From: Firm-04 sp964463355
GTDB taxonomy: Bacteria > Bacillota > Clostridia > Oscillospirales > Ruminococcaceae
Direction: 5' to 3'
Assembly (NCBI GenBank): GCA_964463355.1
Contig: CAYXBP010000001.1
Span: forward strand, 62,001 to 126,000
DNA: 64,000 nucleotides
Part shown: one piece after another, positions 23,555-32,516 of the stretch
Numbering within the stretch: position 1 is the stretch's first letter
Layout of the letters: every line of letters begins with the position of its first letter
Position numbers and translations under genes: made by a program
Notes under the pieces: model-generated
Databases searched by the model: none
Seen by the model: only the letters and a program-made list of their open reading frames with translations
What the model was told of the DNA's origin: nothing

Positions 23555-25117
23555 ATGGTTACATCCAATGAATGCAAACTGACTCGTGAAACCGTCTGTA
23601 TGCCCATGCAGATTCCTGAAATCGTGCAGGAGCAGAGTGTAGAACTGGATTATGTACTGCCCGATTATTTCCCAGACTTTTTTCGGCTGGTGCATTGCTC
23701 CGCTGAGCCGACTGTGTTGCAATGGGAATGCAAGGACGGCAATCTTTCCTATGTGTTATGTGTGAAATTGCGTATCTGGTACTGTGCCGAGCAATCCTCG
23801 ACTGTGCAGTGTGTAACGCAGCGTATGGAATATGCAAAGCAGCTGCCATTGCCAAATGGCTGCGATTGTGAAAGCATCGGTGTGCAGATTTTACCCTCAA
23901 CCAGCTATCTCAATTGTCGTGCCATCAACAGTCGACGTATTGATGTACGTGGAGCGATGCGCATTGCAGTGCATTTTACGGCAGAAGCTAAAAAAGAGAT
24001 TCTTTGCGATGTAGCAGGTTTGCATATACGCTGCCGCAAAGAGCCAATGACCTATCTTTCCCGTATTGTGCGTGCGCAGAAATCATGCTTGCTGAGTGAA
24101 GAGATTACCCTTTCTGATACACAATCGCCACTGCTGACGCTTTTGCGTGATGGCGTGCAGGTTTCCGTGAGCGAAACGCGCTGTGTGGCAGGAAAGCTGG
24201 TGGTGAAAGGCGAAGCCTTGGTTCAGCTTTTGTATACCGCAGCAGGCGGCATCGAAACAATGCAGTTTGTTATGCCGTTTAGTCAGATTGTGGAGCCACA
24301 AGGTTTGGAAGATACCATGCACTGCCACAGTCAGGCGGAAGTTGCAGAGTTGAACATCACCACAGAAGCCGATGCAAACGGAGATATCCGTCTGTTGCGC
24401 TGCGAGTTGCAGCTACGCCTTTTGTGTGAGGCGATGGCTGCTGCCATTTCCGAACCAGTAGTGGATTTGTATTCCACTGTACATCCTACATCGGTGCAGA
24501 GTGAATCCGTTGCATTGCGCGGTGTGCCAGTGCCGATTCGAGAAACCCTGCGGCTGCAAGCAAAGCTTTCCCGTGCAGATGCGGTCATTGATAAGGTATA
24601 TGCTATGTGGGCAGAACCAAAAGATTTGCAAATTTCCGCTGATACTGAGGCACAGCAGATGCTGCTTTGCGGTACAGTGCAATACTATGTATTGGCGGCG
24701 GATGCTGATGGTGAACCGTTCCTGATGACTGCTTGCGAAACGCTTTCTGCGCCTCTTGCCATGAGCTATGCCTGTGGACAGAATCAATTGGGTGCCCCTA
24801 TGGTGCAGCTTGTGAATTGCAGCTACACCCTTACTGCTGCCGATACCGTATCGGTGCAGACCGAATTGCAGCTTTGCGGCTATTGTACTGCGGAGCAATC
24901 TCATACATTGGCGGTGGATGTGCAGATCGACGAGGAACAGCAGCTTGGGCGTGATGATCGCTATGCTTTGCGGTTGTATTTTGGGCAGGAGCAGGAATCC
25001 TTGTGGGAGATTGCAAAGAGCTTTCACACTTCTGTAGAAGCGATTCGCGAAGAAAATGATTGTACTGCCGATACCCTTGCCGCACCACAAATGCTGTTGA
25101 TTCCCATTGTACTGTAA
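23555..25117 (+). CDS. sipL: Spore morphogenetic protein SipL (DUF3794 repeats plus LysM)
   Basis: SipL anchors the basement layer of the clostridial spore coat by binding SpoIVA through its LysM domain. The 520 residues contain three DUF3794-type segments (about 35-150, 165-290, 320-430) and a C-terminal LysM-like domain (about 470-520, ESLWEIAKSFHTSVEAIREEN ... LLIPIVL). The reading frame extends upstream, but ATG 23555 with TGGAGG eight bases before it and the DUF3794-like start KLTRETV favour this start. spoIVA follows after 20 bases. Location in the cell: mother-cell side of the forespore. Confidence 0.9.
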   Translation: MVTSNECKLTRETVCMPMQIPEIVQEQSVELDYVLPDYFPDFFRLVHCSAEPTVLQWECKDGNLSYVLCVKLRIWYCAEQSSTVQCVTQRMEYAKQLPLPNGCDCESIGVQILPSTSYLNCRAINSRRIDVRGAMRIAVHFTAEAKKEILCDVAGLHIRCRKEPMTYLSRIVRAQKSCLLSEEITLSDTQSPLLTLLRDGVQVSVSETRCVAGKLVVKGEALVQLLYTAAGGIETMQFVMPFSQIVEPQGLEDTMHCHSQAEVAELNITTEADANGDIRLLRCELQLRLLCEAMAAAISEPVVDLYSTVHPTSVQSESVALRGVPVPIRETLRLQAKLSRADAVIDKVYAMWAEPKDLQISADTEAQQMLLCGTVQYYVLAADADGEPFLMTACETLSAPLAMSYACGQNQLGAPMVQLVNCSYTLTAADTVSVQTELQLCGYCTAEQSHTLAVDVQIDEEQQLGRDDRYALRLYFGQEQESLWEIAKSFHTSVEAIREENDCTADTLAAPQMLLIPIVL

Positions 25118-25137
25118 GCAAAGGAGAGAATACCCCG

Positions 25138-26610
25138 ATGAATGATATCTACCGTGATATTGCAAAGCGCACAGGTGGCAATATCTATATTGGCGTGGTG
25201 GGGCCTGTCCGAACGGGCAAATCCACACTGATCAAACGATTTATGGAAACGCTGGTGATTCCCAACATTGCACAGGATGCCAAACGGGAGCGTGCCATTG
25301 ATGAACTGCCCCAGAGTGCGGGTGGCAAGACCATTATGACTACAGAGCCGAAATTTGTTCCTGAAGAAGCCGTGCGCATTACGTTGGAGGAGGGTACGGA
25401 GTGTGCTGTGCGGCTCATTGATTGTGTTGGATACATCGTGCCGGCGAGTCTTGGCTATTTGGAAGAAGAAGCACCGCGCATGGTGAAAACGCCGTGGTTT
25501 GATGAGGCGGTTCCTTTTAATATGGCAGCGGAGTTGGGCACACAAAAGGTCATTGCAGAGCATTCCACTGTTGGACTTGTGGTTACAACCGATGGCAGCG
25601 TTACGGATATTCCCAGAGAGGAATACGCCGCAGCCGAAGAACGAGTGATCTCTGAGCTGAAAGCATTGGGGAAACCCTTTGCCGTGCTGCTGAATTGCGT
25701 GGATCCACACAGTATACAGGCAAAAGATCTTGCCCAGACGATGGAGGAACATTATCAAACACCAGTCATGGCAGTAAACTGTCTGGATTTAGACGAAGCT
25801 GCCATTCGGGAGATCTTGGCAAGGCTGTTGGATATGTTTCCTATTCGACAGATTAATGTAGAAACAGCAGGCTGGCTGCCTGCGCTAGAACAGGGGCACT
25901 GGCTGAAAACGGCGGTGTTCGATGCGGTACGGCAGGCGGCAGCAGGGCTTTCTGTGATGTGTGACGCGACCAATATGGCGCGGCAACTGCAAAACTGCGA
26001 ATATCTGCAAGAGGCTGCAATCAGTCGCATTGACCCTGGCAGCGGCTGCATAGATTTGCGTCTGACACTGGATCCAACGTTGTTTTACCGTGTGTTGGGA
26101 GAGGAAACGGGTATTTCAATCCGCAGTGAAAGTGAATTGTTCCCTGTACTGTTGGAATTGAGTCGTATCCGCAAGGAATATGAAAAAATTCGTCCCGCAC
26201 TGGAAGAAGCCAAGGCAACCGGTTATGGTATCATTATGCCTGAAGCAGATGAGCTGACGCTGGAAGAACCAGAAATGATCAAGCAGGGCGGCAGATATGG
26301 TGTGCGACTACGTGCATCGGCACCCTCCATGCATATTATGCGTGCAGGCATTCAAACGACTGTCAGTCCCATTGTGGGCAGCGAAAAGCAGAGCGAAGAA
26401 CTGGTGCTGTATCTGCTGCGAGAATTTGAGGAGAATCCAGCAAAAATCTGGGATTCCAATATTTTTGGTAAATCATTGCACGAACTCGTCAATGAAGGGC
26501 TGCACAACAAGCTCTACAAAATGCCACCAGAGGCACGCATGAAGCTACAGGAAACGCTGGAGCGAGTTATCAATGAGGGCTGCAACGGATTAATTTGCTT
26601 TATTCTTTAA
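25138..26610 (+). CDS. spoIVA: Stage IV sporulation protein A (coat morphogenetic ATPase)
   Basis: SpoIVA polymerises on the forespore surface using ATP and forms the platform for the coat. At 490 residues it matches the family length of about 492. The N-terminus IYRDIAKRTGGNIYIGVVGP leads into Walker A GPVRTGKST (22-30), followed by the DAKRERAIDELPQSAGGKTI segment and the switch-like LIDCVGYIVP. The middle and C-terminal domains are typical, ending in the NEGCNGLICFIL membrane-localising tail. Start follows AAAGGAGAG. Confidence 0.98.
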   Translation: MNDIYRDIAKRTGGNIYIGVVGPVRTGKSTLIKRFMETLVIPNIAQDAKRERAIDELPQSAGGKTIMTTEPKFVPEEAVRITLEEGTECAVRLIDCVGYIVPASLGYLEEEAPRMVKTPWFDEAVPFNMAAELGTQKVIAEHSTVGLVVTTDGSVTDIPREEYAAAEERVISELKALGKPFAVLLNCVDPHSIQAKDLAQTMEEHYQTPVMAVNCLDLDEAAIREILARLLDMFPIRQINVETAGWLPALEQGHWLKTAVFDAVRQAAAGLSVMCDATNMARQLQNCEYLQEAAISRIDPGSGCIDLRLTLDPTLFYRVLGEETGISIRSESELFPVLLELSRIRKEYEKIRPALEEAKATGYGIIMPEADELTLEEPEMIKQGGRYGVRLRASAPSMHIMRAGIQTTVSPIVGSEKQSEELVLYLLREFEENPAKIWDSNIFGKSLHELVNEGLHNKLYKMPPEARMKLQETLERVINEGCNGLICFIL

Positions 26611-26618
26611 TTGCACTG

Positions 26619-26657
26619 AAAGCACATCGCGGAAAAATGTACTGCGATGTGCTTTTT
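26619..26657 (+). terminator. Intrinsic terminator after spoIVA
   Basis: AAAGCACATCGC and GCGATGTGCTTT form a perfect 12-bp stem with a T run. Confidence 0.85.
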
Positions 26658-26707
26658 ACTGTATTGAAGGCAACAATATCAAAGTCCATTGGCGGTTTGG
26701 CGATGCC

Positions 26708-26736
26708 TTGACAATTCTTGTGAAAATGACTACAAT
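26708..26736 (+). promoter_or_regulatory. Sigma-A promoter for the sigma factor gene
   Basis: TTGACA, 17 bp, TACAAT, about 100 bases before the ATG at 26833. Confidence 0.75.
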
Positions 26737-26832
26737 GAAAAAGAATACGCTATCATCACAATGCAATATCCTTTCTGTTTTACTGTGTATATAGATGAAA
26801 GCAGCTTTCAGGTAACGAAAAAGGAGGATGTC

Positions 26833-27252
26833 ATGCAGGATTCTGAAATCATTGAATTGTTCTGGCAAAGGGATGAATCCGCGATTACAGTAACTGTAAG
26901 GCAATACGGAGGCTATTGCCATACCATTGCTTACAACATTTTGCAAAGCAAAGAAGATGCGGAAGAGTGCGTCAACGCGACATGGCTTGCGGCATGGCAG
27001 AGCATACCACCGCAAAAGCCGGAACGGTTGGCAACATATCTTGGCAAGCTGACACGAAATATTTCCATCAACCGATATCATCAAGCCAATGCACAGAAAC
27101 GTAATATTTTCATACGGCGATACTGGGCACTTTACTCCATTCATGAAATTGCTGTTCATTACGGCATGAGTGACAGCAAAGTGACTTCTCTGTTGTTTCG
27201 TATGCGAAAGGCTTTGAAAGCACTGCTTGTAAAGGAGGATATTGTATTATGA
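26833..27252 (+). CDS. ECF-type sigma factor with an internal deletion
   Basis: Sigma-70 family proteins of this group direct RNA polymerase to a small regulon. The 139 residues contain region 2 (CHTIAYNILQSKEDAEECVNATWLAAW, TYLGKLTRNISINRYHQANAQKR) joined directly to the second half of region 4 (NIFIRRYWALYSIHEIAVHYGMSDSKVTSLLFRMRKALK). Related clostridial proteins have some 45-50 residues between these parts, carrying the linker and the first helix of region 4. The loss is in frame and the recognition helix remains. Start ATG 26833 has AAAGGAGG. Its stop overlaps the next gene by 4 bases, a usual sigma/partner arrangement. Function as a sigma factor is doubtful. Confidence 0.8.
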   Translation: MQDSEIIELFWQRDESAITVTVRQYGGYCHTIAYNILQSKEDAEECVNATWLAAWQSIPPQKPERLATYLGKLTRNISINRYHQANAQKRNIFIRRYWALYSIHEIAVHYGMSDSKVTSLLFRMRKALKALLVKEDIVL

Positions 27253-28466
27253 AGGACGAAAAGCTATTGGCTGCTATGGGGCAAATCCGTGAAGATATGG
27301 TTGCAGCTGCCATGGAGGATGCACCTCATTCACAAAAGTCTATGTGGATTCGGTATGTTGCCATTGCCGCGACATTGGTTCTGGTGGTTGGGACAGGAGC
27401 GTGGTGGCTGATGCGTCAAAAAAGACCCGATGCAACTGCATCAAATGATACAAATATTGGTGGCATTGTGCGTCATTACAAGGCGGGGCAAGAGGTCAGC
27501 ACAGAGCAGAATCTTGCCCGTGAATGGGAGTGGCAATATAAAACCGTTAGCGAACGGTACTACAGAATGACTCTAGGTGGAGCAGAATATTGTATTCGCC
27601 GCGAACTGACCGATGAAACGTTGCTGGGAGAGCAGATCGGCACGGGAACGGCATACGGTTTTGATGTCTACGAAAACGAAAAACGTCATGAGCTTGCCGT
27701 GGATGTGTACATGGTGGGCGGTATTGCCAATGATCTGCTGGTAGCAGTCAATCTGGGCGATGGCTATTATGTATATGGCAGAGAAGCAAATCAGCCTCCT
27801 ACGGATTTTGGCGCATTCTGGGCGGATTATCAGCTGGCAGAGCATTTGCAGCTTGCCGATTTCAGCTACGATATCGGTTATGACACACAGGGCTACTTTA
27901 CTCTGACCGATGACGCTGAGATCATGGAGATGCTGCAAAATTGTGCGCGTGCGCCCTTTACGGAAGTTGGGATTTGGCATAAAGATGCTTGTAGCTCAAT
28001 ATGCTTTAGCGTCACATCGGAGGCTCTGGGGATCTACCGCCGTGTTTTCACCATAACAGATGACGGCTTTATTCTTACAAATATTGTAGATAACAGTTAT
28101 TGCTTTGATATTGGCAAGGAAGCCGCGTGCAGCATCATCCGCCATACGCAGCAAAGCAGCATTGCGACCGAAGCAAAGCCTTATGTTTCCACATTGGCGG
28201 GACAGGTTGTTGCCATTACAGATCACTGCATGCTGATAGATGATTCTGCGCTATGCGAAGATGAAAGTGATGGTATCGTATTTCGTGTTCCCACCGAGGA
28301 TATCCGCATTTACCGCCATATTGCTGTAGGGGAGGTAACAGTCGGTGATTGGGTGCTGGTTCGCTTTACAGGGGATATTGACGCTGACAATCAATATACC
28401 GTAAATGGAGCATTGAATATCGCAACTGGTACAGCCTATCATGGTGGTATTATGATACCTGAATAA
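27249..28466 (+). CDS. Membrane protein paired with the sigma factor (probable anti-sigma-like)
   Basis: 405 residues: a cytosolic N-terminus of about 33 residues (EKLLAAMGQIREDMVAAA), one transmembrane helix (about 35-55) and a large extracellular domain without recognised motifs. Proteins with this short N-terminal segment are commonly encoded right after ECF sigma genes of the same subgroup and are presumed to hold the sigma factor at the membrane. Its ATG overlaps the sigma stop codon (ATGA). The C-terminal 90 residues (GQVVAITDHCMLIDDS, GDWVLVRFTG) resemble small beta-barrel binding folds. No direct evidence of function. Confidence 0.65.
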   Translation: MKDEKLLAAMGQIREDMVAAAMEDAPHSQKSMWIRYVAIAATLVLVVGTGAWWLMRQKRPDATASNDTNIGGIVRHYKAGQEVSTEQNLAREWEWQYKTVSERYYRMTLGGAEYCIRRELTDETLLGEQIGTGTAYGFDVYENEKRHELAVDVYMVGGIANDLLVAVNLGDGYYVYGREANQPPTDFGAFWADYQLAEHLQLADFSYDIGYDTQGYFTLTDDAEIMEMLQNCARAPFTEVGIWHKDACSSICFSVTSEALGIYRRVFTITDDGFILTNIVDNSYCFDIGKEAACSIIRHTQQSSIATEAKPYVSTLAGQVVAITDHCMLIDDSALCEDESDGIVFRVPTEDIRIYRHIAVGEVTVGDWVLVRFTGDIDADNQYTVNGALNIATGTAYHGGIMIPE

Positions 28467-28527
28467 ACTGATGTGTATCTGTGCATCAAGCCGTCAGACG
28501 AATTTGGTGCGGCTGCGTTCAAACAAA

Positions 28528-28563
28528 TTCCCCGGCAGACATATTGCGATGCTTGCCGGGGAA
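28528..28563. terminator. Hairpin between convergent genes, probable terminator of pyk
   Basis: TTCCCCGGCA and TGCCGGGGAA form a perfect 10-bp stem. T content after it is modest on both sides. Confidence 0.55.
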
Positions 28564-28605
28564 TGATCGATAGCAGTTTGTGTAAGGCATCGGAAAACGG
28601 AATCG

Positions 28606-30036
28606 TTATTCAACGGTTTCGACTTTCAGCAAGTTGGTAGTGCCCGAAATACCGAGCGGCACACCTGCGGTAATGACGACCAAATCGCCAGGCTCTGTAT
28701 AGCCAGCCTTGCAAGCGGCGTCTACGGCGTGCGCGAAGAGGTCATCCGTGTTGGTTTCTTCGGCGATCACCAGCGGATACACACCCCATGAAAGATTCAT
28801 TTGGCGCTGCACCACCTTTTCTGTAGTACAGGAGATGATGGGGAACATAGGACGATATTTGGAGATCAGTCTTGCGGTTTCGCCGCCTTTTGTTACAGTA
28901 ATAATGGCATCGGCATCCAGATCATGGGCAGTTGTAACGGTCGCATGTGCAATAGCATCAGCGATATCCACATGACCCGCACCGCGGTTCATGAACTGAT
29001 GTTTGTAATCAATATTGCGCTCAGTCGTTACTGCGATGCGTTCCATAGTGCGCACAGCTTCCACAGGGTATTGACCTGCGGCAGTTTCTCCAGAAAGCAT
29101 CAAGGCACTGGTGCCATCATAAATGGCATTTGCCACATCGGTGATTTCAGCACGGGTGGGGCGTGCGTGCTTTACCATGGATTCCAGCATTTGGGTGGCA
29201 GTGATGACCTGTTTACCAGCTGCATAACCCTTGCGAATCAGTTCTTTTTGTATCGCAGGTATCTGTTCAAACGGGATCTCTACGCCCATATCGCCACGTG
29301 CCACCATAATGCCGTCTGCCGCTTCAAGGATTTCATCAATATTATTCACGCCTTCACGGTTTTCAATTTTTGCAATGATGCGTACGTTGTGCCAGCCTAA
29401 ACTCTGTGTAAATTTGCGCAGGTAGCGGATATCCGCACCAGTACGGGCAAAGCTTGCGGCGATGAAATCGAATCCAAGCTTTGCACCAAATTCGAGATCG
29501 TTCATATCTGCATCGCTGAGATAGGGCATGGAGAGATTCACACCAGGGAAGTTACAGGACTTGTTGGCAGAAAGCGTACCGCCGCATACAACGCGGCATT
29601 CCACTTCTGTAGCAGATACTTGTTCCACCACCAGCTCAACCAGACCATCGTCGATCATAACAGTATCGCCTGGTTTGATATCGTGGGTCAGGTGGGCATA
29701 ATTCACGCTGCCGATATGGGCATCGCAGGGCACATCACGCGTGGTAAGTGTGTAGGTATCGCCTTCCTTGATTTCTACGGGGCCATCGGGGAAACTGCGC
29801 AGGCGCACTTCTGGGCCTTTGGTATCCAGCATGGTAGCGATGGGCAGCCCCAATTCTTCGCGCAGGCGCACCACGCGTGCAAAACGCTCACGGTCTTTTT
29901 CATACACCGAGTGTGAAAAATTAAAGCGCGCAACGTTCATGCCGGCTTGCATCATTTGCCGCAGCACGGCATCAGAATCGGTGGCAGGACCGAGCGTGCA
30001 TACGATTTTGGTTTTGCGAAGCAATGGATTCAACAT
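28606..30036 (-). CDS. pyk: Pyruvate kinase
   Basis: Converts phosphoenolpyruvate and ADP to pyruvate and ATP, the last step of glycolysis. 476 residues, typical of enzymes without the extra C-terminal PEP-synthase-like domain. Key motifs: RKTKIVCTLGPA and NVARFNFSHS at the N-terminus, LDTKGPEVRL, IAKIENREGVNNIDEI with the catalytic Lys and metal-binding Glu, MVARGDMGVEIP, and the ATQMLESM segment. The ATG at 30036 is preceded by AAGGAGG; the frame runs on to 30162 inside the leader without initiation signals. Transcribed from a promoter 260 bases upstream. Confidence 0.97.
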   Translation of the reverse strand: MLNPLLRKTKIVCTLGPATDSDAVLRQMMQAGMNVARFNFSHSVYEKDRERFARVVRLREELGLPIATMLDTKGPEVRLRSFPDGPVEIKEGDTYTLTTRDVPCDAHIGSVNYAHLTHDIKPGDTVMIDDGLVELVVEQVSATEVECRVVCGGTLSANKSCNFPGVNLSMPYLSDADMNDLEFGAKLGFDFIAASFARTGADIRYLRKFTQSLGWHNVRIIAKIENREGVNNIDEILEAADGIMVARGDMGVEIPFEQIPAIQKELIRKGYAAGKQVITATQMLESMVKHARPTRAEITDVANAIYDGTSALMLSGETAAGQYPVEAVRTMERIAVTTERNIDYKHQFMNRGAGHVDIADAIAHATVTTAHDLDADAIITVTKGGETARLISKYRPMFPIISCTTEKVVQRQMNLSWGVYPLVIAEETNTDDLFAHAVDAACKAGYTEPGDLVVITAGVPLGISGTTNLLKVETVE

Positions 30037-30303
30037 AGCAGGGTTCCTCCTTGTGTGTTGGTTGATTGAAATCAACATGGTGGTTTTGATCAACATGGGG
30101 TATCGCAAATCGAATGGTGTGTAGAGAGATTTCAACGGATTGCTTTCCGTAAGTGAACGCACGCATCAGTGCAGACTGCATAAAAGCAACGCCACGCAAA
30201 GCACACCTGAGGATTGAAGGGGGTCTTTCAACAATCTGACGAGTAATTTGTTTTTGCACTAGTGCTACCAGTTTTGTACGGTAGTGCGTTGATTATCAGT
30301 GAT
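30037..30303 (-). other. Long untranslated leader of pyk
   Basis: About 260 bases separate the promoter from pyk. Minus-strand repeats near the 3' end include two copies of CCATGTTGAT and the inverted repeat TTGATTTCAATCAA close to the ribosome binding site. No known riboswitch is recognised, and I see no gene here; the open frames have no start signals. Confidence 0.4.
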
Positions 30304-30332
30304 ATTATATCATGCTGTCGCAATAATGTCAA
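30304..30332 (-). promoter_or_regulatory. Consensus sigma-A promoter for pyk
   Basis: On the minus strand TTGACA, 17 bp, TATAAT. Confidence 0.9.
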
Positions 30333-30353
30333 CGGCTTTTCATATCTGCGGAT

Positions 30354-31391
30354 TTATAGAATTAGCATTGCATCCCCGAAACTGAAGAAGCGGTATTTTT
30401 CCTCTACCGCGATGTGATACGCGTTCATGGTGTGTTCATAACCAGCAAAGGCAGATACCAACATGATTAATGTAGATTCGGGCAGATGAAAGTTTGTCAG
30501 CAGACCATCAATGCATTGAAAATCGTATGGGGGATAGATGAAAATGCTAGTATCGCCATCGCAGGCACATATTTTACCATTTGCTTGCATGGCACCCTCC
30601 AGTGTACGGCAGGATGTTGTACCGACCGCAATGACTCTGCCACCTCTTGCTTTTGCTGCAAGGATCTTTGTTGCAGTTTCTTCGGGAATGGTATAATGTT
30701 CCGTGTGCATATGGTGTTCGCGGATATCATCGGCTTTGACAGGGCGAAAAGTACCCAGTCCTACATGAAGGGTCACAAAAGCAGTATCAACGCCTTGTTT
30801 TTGCAGTTGATCCAGCAATTCGGGTGTGAAGTGCAAACCCGCCGTGGGTGCAGCAGCCGATCCGATTTCTTTCGCGTATACGGTTTGATATCGTTCTTTG
30901 TCGGCAAGTTTTTCCGTGATATATGGCGGCAGAGGCATCTGTCCGATCTCATCCAGCGCGTTATACAGATTCCCTTCGCAGAAAAACCGTACTAAGCGTC
31001 CTCCGTCCTCGGTAATACCCAGCACCTCGGCCTTCAGCAGACCGTCACCAAAGGCAAAGCGTGTGCCGATTTTTGCTTTTTTTGCAGGCTTACAGATGAT
31101 CTCCCAGACATTTTGCTCTACGGCGTGCAGCAGCAGAAACTCAATGGGGGTATTGTTTTCGATTTTGACACCGTATAGGCGCGCAGGCAGTACACGGGAA
31201 TCGTTCATGACAAGCAGATCACCAGGACGCAGAAAACTGCCTAATTCGTAAAAATGATGATGCGCGATGTCGCCGCTTTGACGATCAAGGCAGAGCAGAC
31301 GCGAAGCACTACGTGGAGTGACAGGCGTTTGTGCAATGCGTTCTTCAGGCAAATCGTACATATAGGTGCTGCGTTTTGTCCAGTCTGGCAT
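30354..31391 (-). CDS. queA: tRNA preQ1(34) S-adenosylmethionine ribosyltransferase-isomerase
   Basis: QueA transfers and isomerises the ribosyl part of SAM onto preQ1 in tRNA, giving epoxyqueuosine. 345 residues, full length. Signatures: YDLPEERIAQTP, LLVMNDSRVLPARLYG, AAPTAGLHFTPELL, FVTLHVGLGTFRPV and NFHLPESTLIMLVSAFAG. The first 10 residues before YDLPEE are a little longer than usual; ATG 31391 has GGAG about 11 bases upstream. It fits with queT and its preQ1 riboswitch 25 kb away: preQ1 is probably imported, then inserted and modified. Confidence 0.97.
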   Translation of the reverse strand: MPDWTKRSTYMYDLPEERIAQTPVTPRSASRLLCLDRQSGDIAHHHFYELGSFLRPGDLLVMNDSRVLPARLYGVKIENNTPIEFLLLHAVEQNVWEIICKPAKKAKIGTRFAFGDGLLKAEVLGITEDGGRLVRFFCEGNLYNALDEIGQMPLPPYITEKLADKERYQTVYAKEIGSAAAPTAGLHFTPELLDQLQKQGVDTAFVTLHVGLGTFRPVKADDIREHHMHTEHYTIPEETATKILAAKARGGRVIAVGTTSCRTLEGAMQANGKICACDGDTSIFIYPPYDFQCIDGLLTNFHLPESTLIMLVSAFAGYEHTMNAYHIAVEEKYRFFSFGDAMLIL

Positions 31392-31432
31392 ACAAAGAGC
31401 CGCTCCTTTCCTGTTTTGGTTGAGTCAAAGAT

Positions 31433-31461
31433 ATTATACCATATTCTGTGATTCTTGTCCA
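31433..31461 (-). promoter_or_regulatory. Sigma-A promoter for queA
   Basis: On the minus strand TGGACA, 17 bp, TATAAT, about 40 bases before the queA start. Confidence 0.75.
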
Positions 31462-31640
31462 GTGAGCAGAAAAAGTTTTCCGTATTTTCCACTTTAATTT
31501 TCCGCGCGCTATGCTTTGCTTCGCGAAACTGTGCAGTTTGCCGTTAGCAGATATGTGTCATAAAGAGATACAAAGCTTGCATCAACCCTTTTTCGATAGA
31601 TCATTTCCCTCTTTGATACAGAGGGGGAGTGCAGCTGGAG

Positions 31641-32516
31641 TTATTCAAAGAAGGGTTCTGTGATGGCATAATATCCATACACCTGAAAGACCTTCGGCAC
31701 AGGTGCATATATCATATCTGCAATGCGCAGACCATTTTTCAGCTGCATAGTAACGGTACACATTCCTGCACCCCACAGTTCCATTGCCTGTTGATAGGTT
31801 TCATTGTCGGCAGTGTTAATGGTATTGTCTTTCAAGGTAATGGCATCGCTTGCGCCGTATTTGTTGACATACGCGTCATAGTACGCCTGTGATTGCCCTG
31901 CCGCACCGATATCCTCTCCCAGCGCGATGAGTTTTTCATAAAAGGATTTCATTGCATCAACGGCAGTAATACTCTGCACTACCGAGCCGTCTGCATCATA
32001 TACCGTGACTGAAACAATATCCTCCGCTGATTGTATGCCATAGGCTTCGCAAACTGCCGTAATACTTGGCGAATCATTCAGCGCGGTAAATCCTACCAGT
32101 TCATATGGCACGCATTTTGCATCATGCGGTACCAGCAGTACGGGTTCTGCAAGGGTGTTGCATTCCTTTTCTTTAACGCGGTATGCCTCTTTGTGGATCG
32201 TTACACCATCGACAGTGAATTGTACTGTTCCTATTGATTCTCCACAGTCATCCATGTTTCCTGTGAGTTCCAGTTTGTAGATATTTGCAGCATCGGAGCA
32301 TCGGGCGTAGATCATACCGTTATAGGTAAAGTGGGTATATTGCATATCTTCGGCGGTTTGTTCCATGCGGTCACCAACGATTTTCCATGCAATCACCCAC
32401 AACAGCACAGTGGCGATTATCATCACCGATACTATGATTGCTCTTTTGGAAATATGCCTTGTTTGCGTGGTATGTTCCGTGTGCTGTGGCAATGGTTTGT
32501 TTTGTGATTTCAACAT
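31641..32516 (-). CDS. Single-pass membrane protein at the end of the polysaccharide locus
   Basis: 291 residues. A polar cytosolic N-terminus of about 25 residues, one transmembrane helix (AIIVSVMIIATVLLWVIAW, about 26-44) and an extracytoplasmic domain of some 240 residues with no recognised motif. The ATG at 32516 lies inside the 3' end of the upstream glycosyltransferase gene (7-base overlap), so it is part of the same operon. It could take part in attachment or chain handling of the exported glycan, but that is inferred only from position. Confidence 0.6.
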   Translation of the reverse strand: MLKSQNKPLPQHTEHTTQTRHISKRAIIVSVMIIATVLLWVIAWKIVGDRMEQTAEDMQYTHFTYNGMIYARCSDAANIYKLELTGNMDDCGESIGTVQFTVDGVTIHKEAYRVKEKECNTLAEPVLLVPHDAKCVPYELVGFTALNDSPSITAVCEAYGIQSAEDIVSVTVYDADGSVVQSITAVDAMKSFYEKLIALGEDIGAAGQSQAYYDAYVNKYGASDAITLKDNTINTADNETYQQAMELWGAGMCTVTMQLKNGLRIADMIYAPVPKVFQVYGYYAITEPFFE

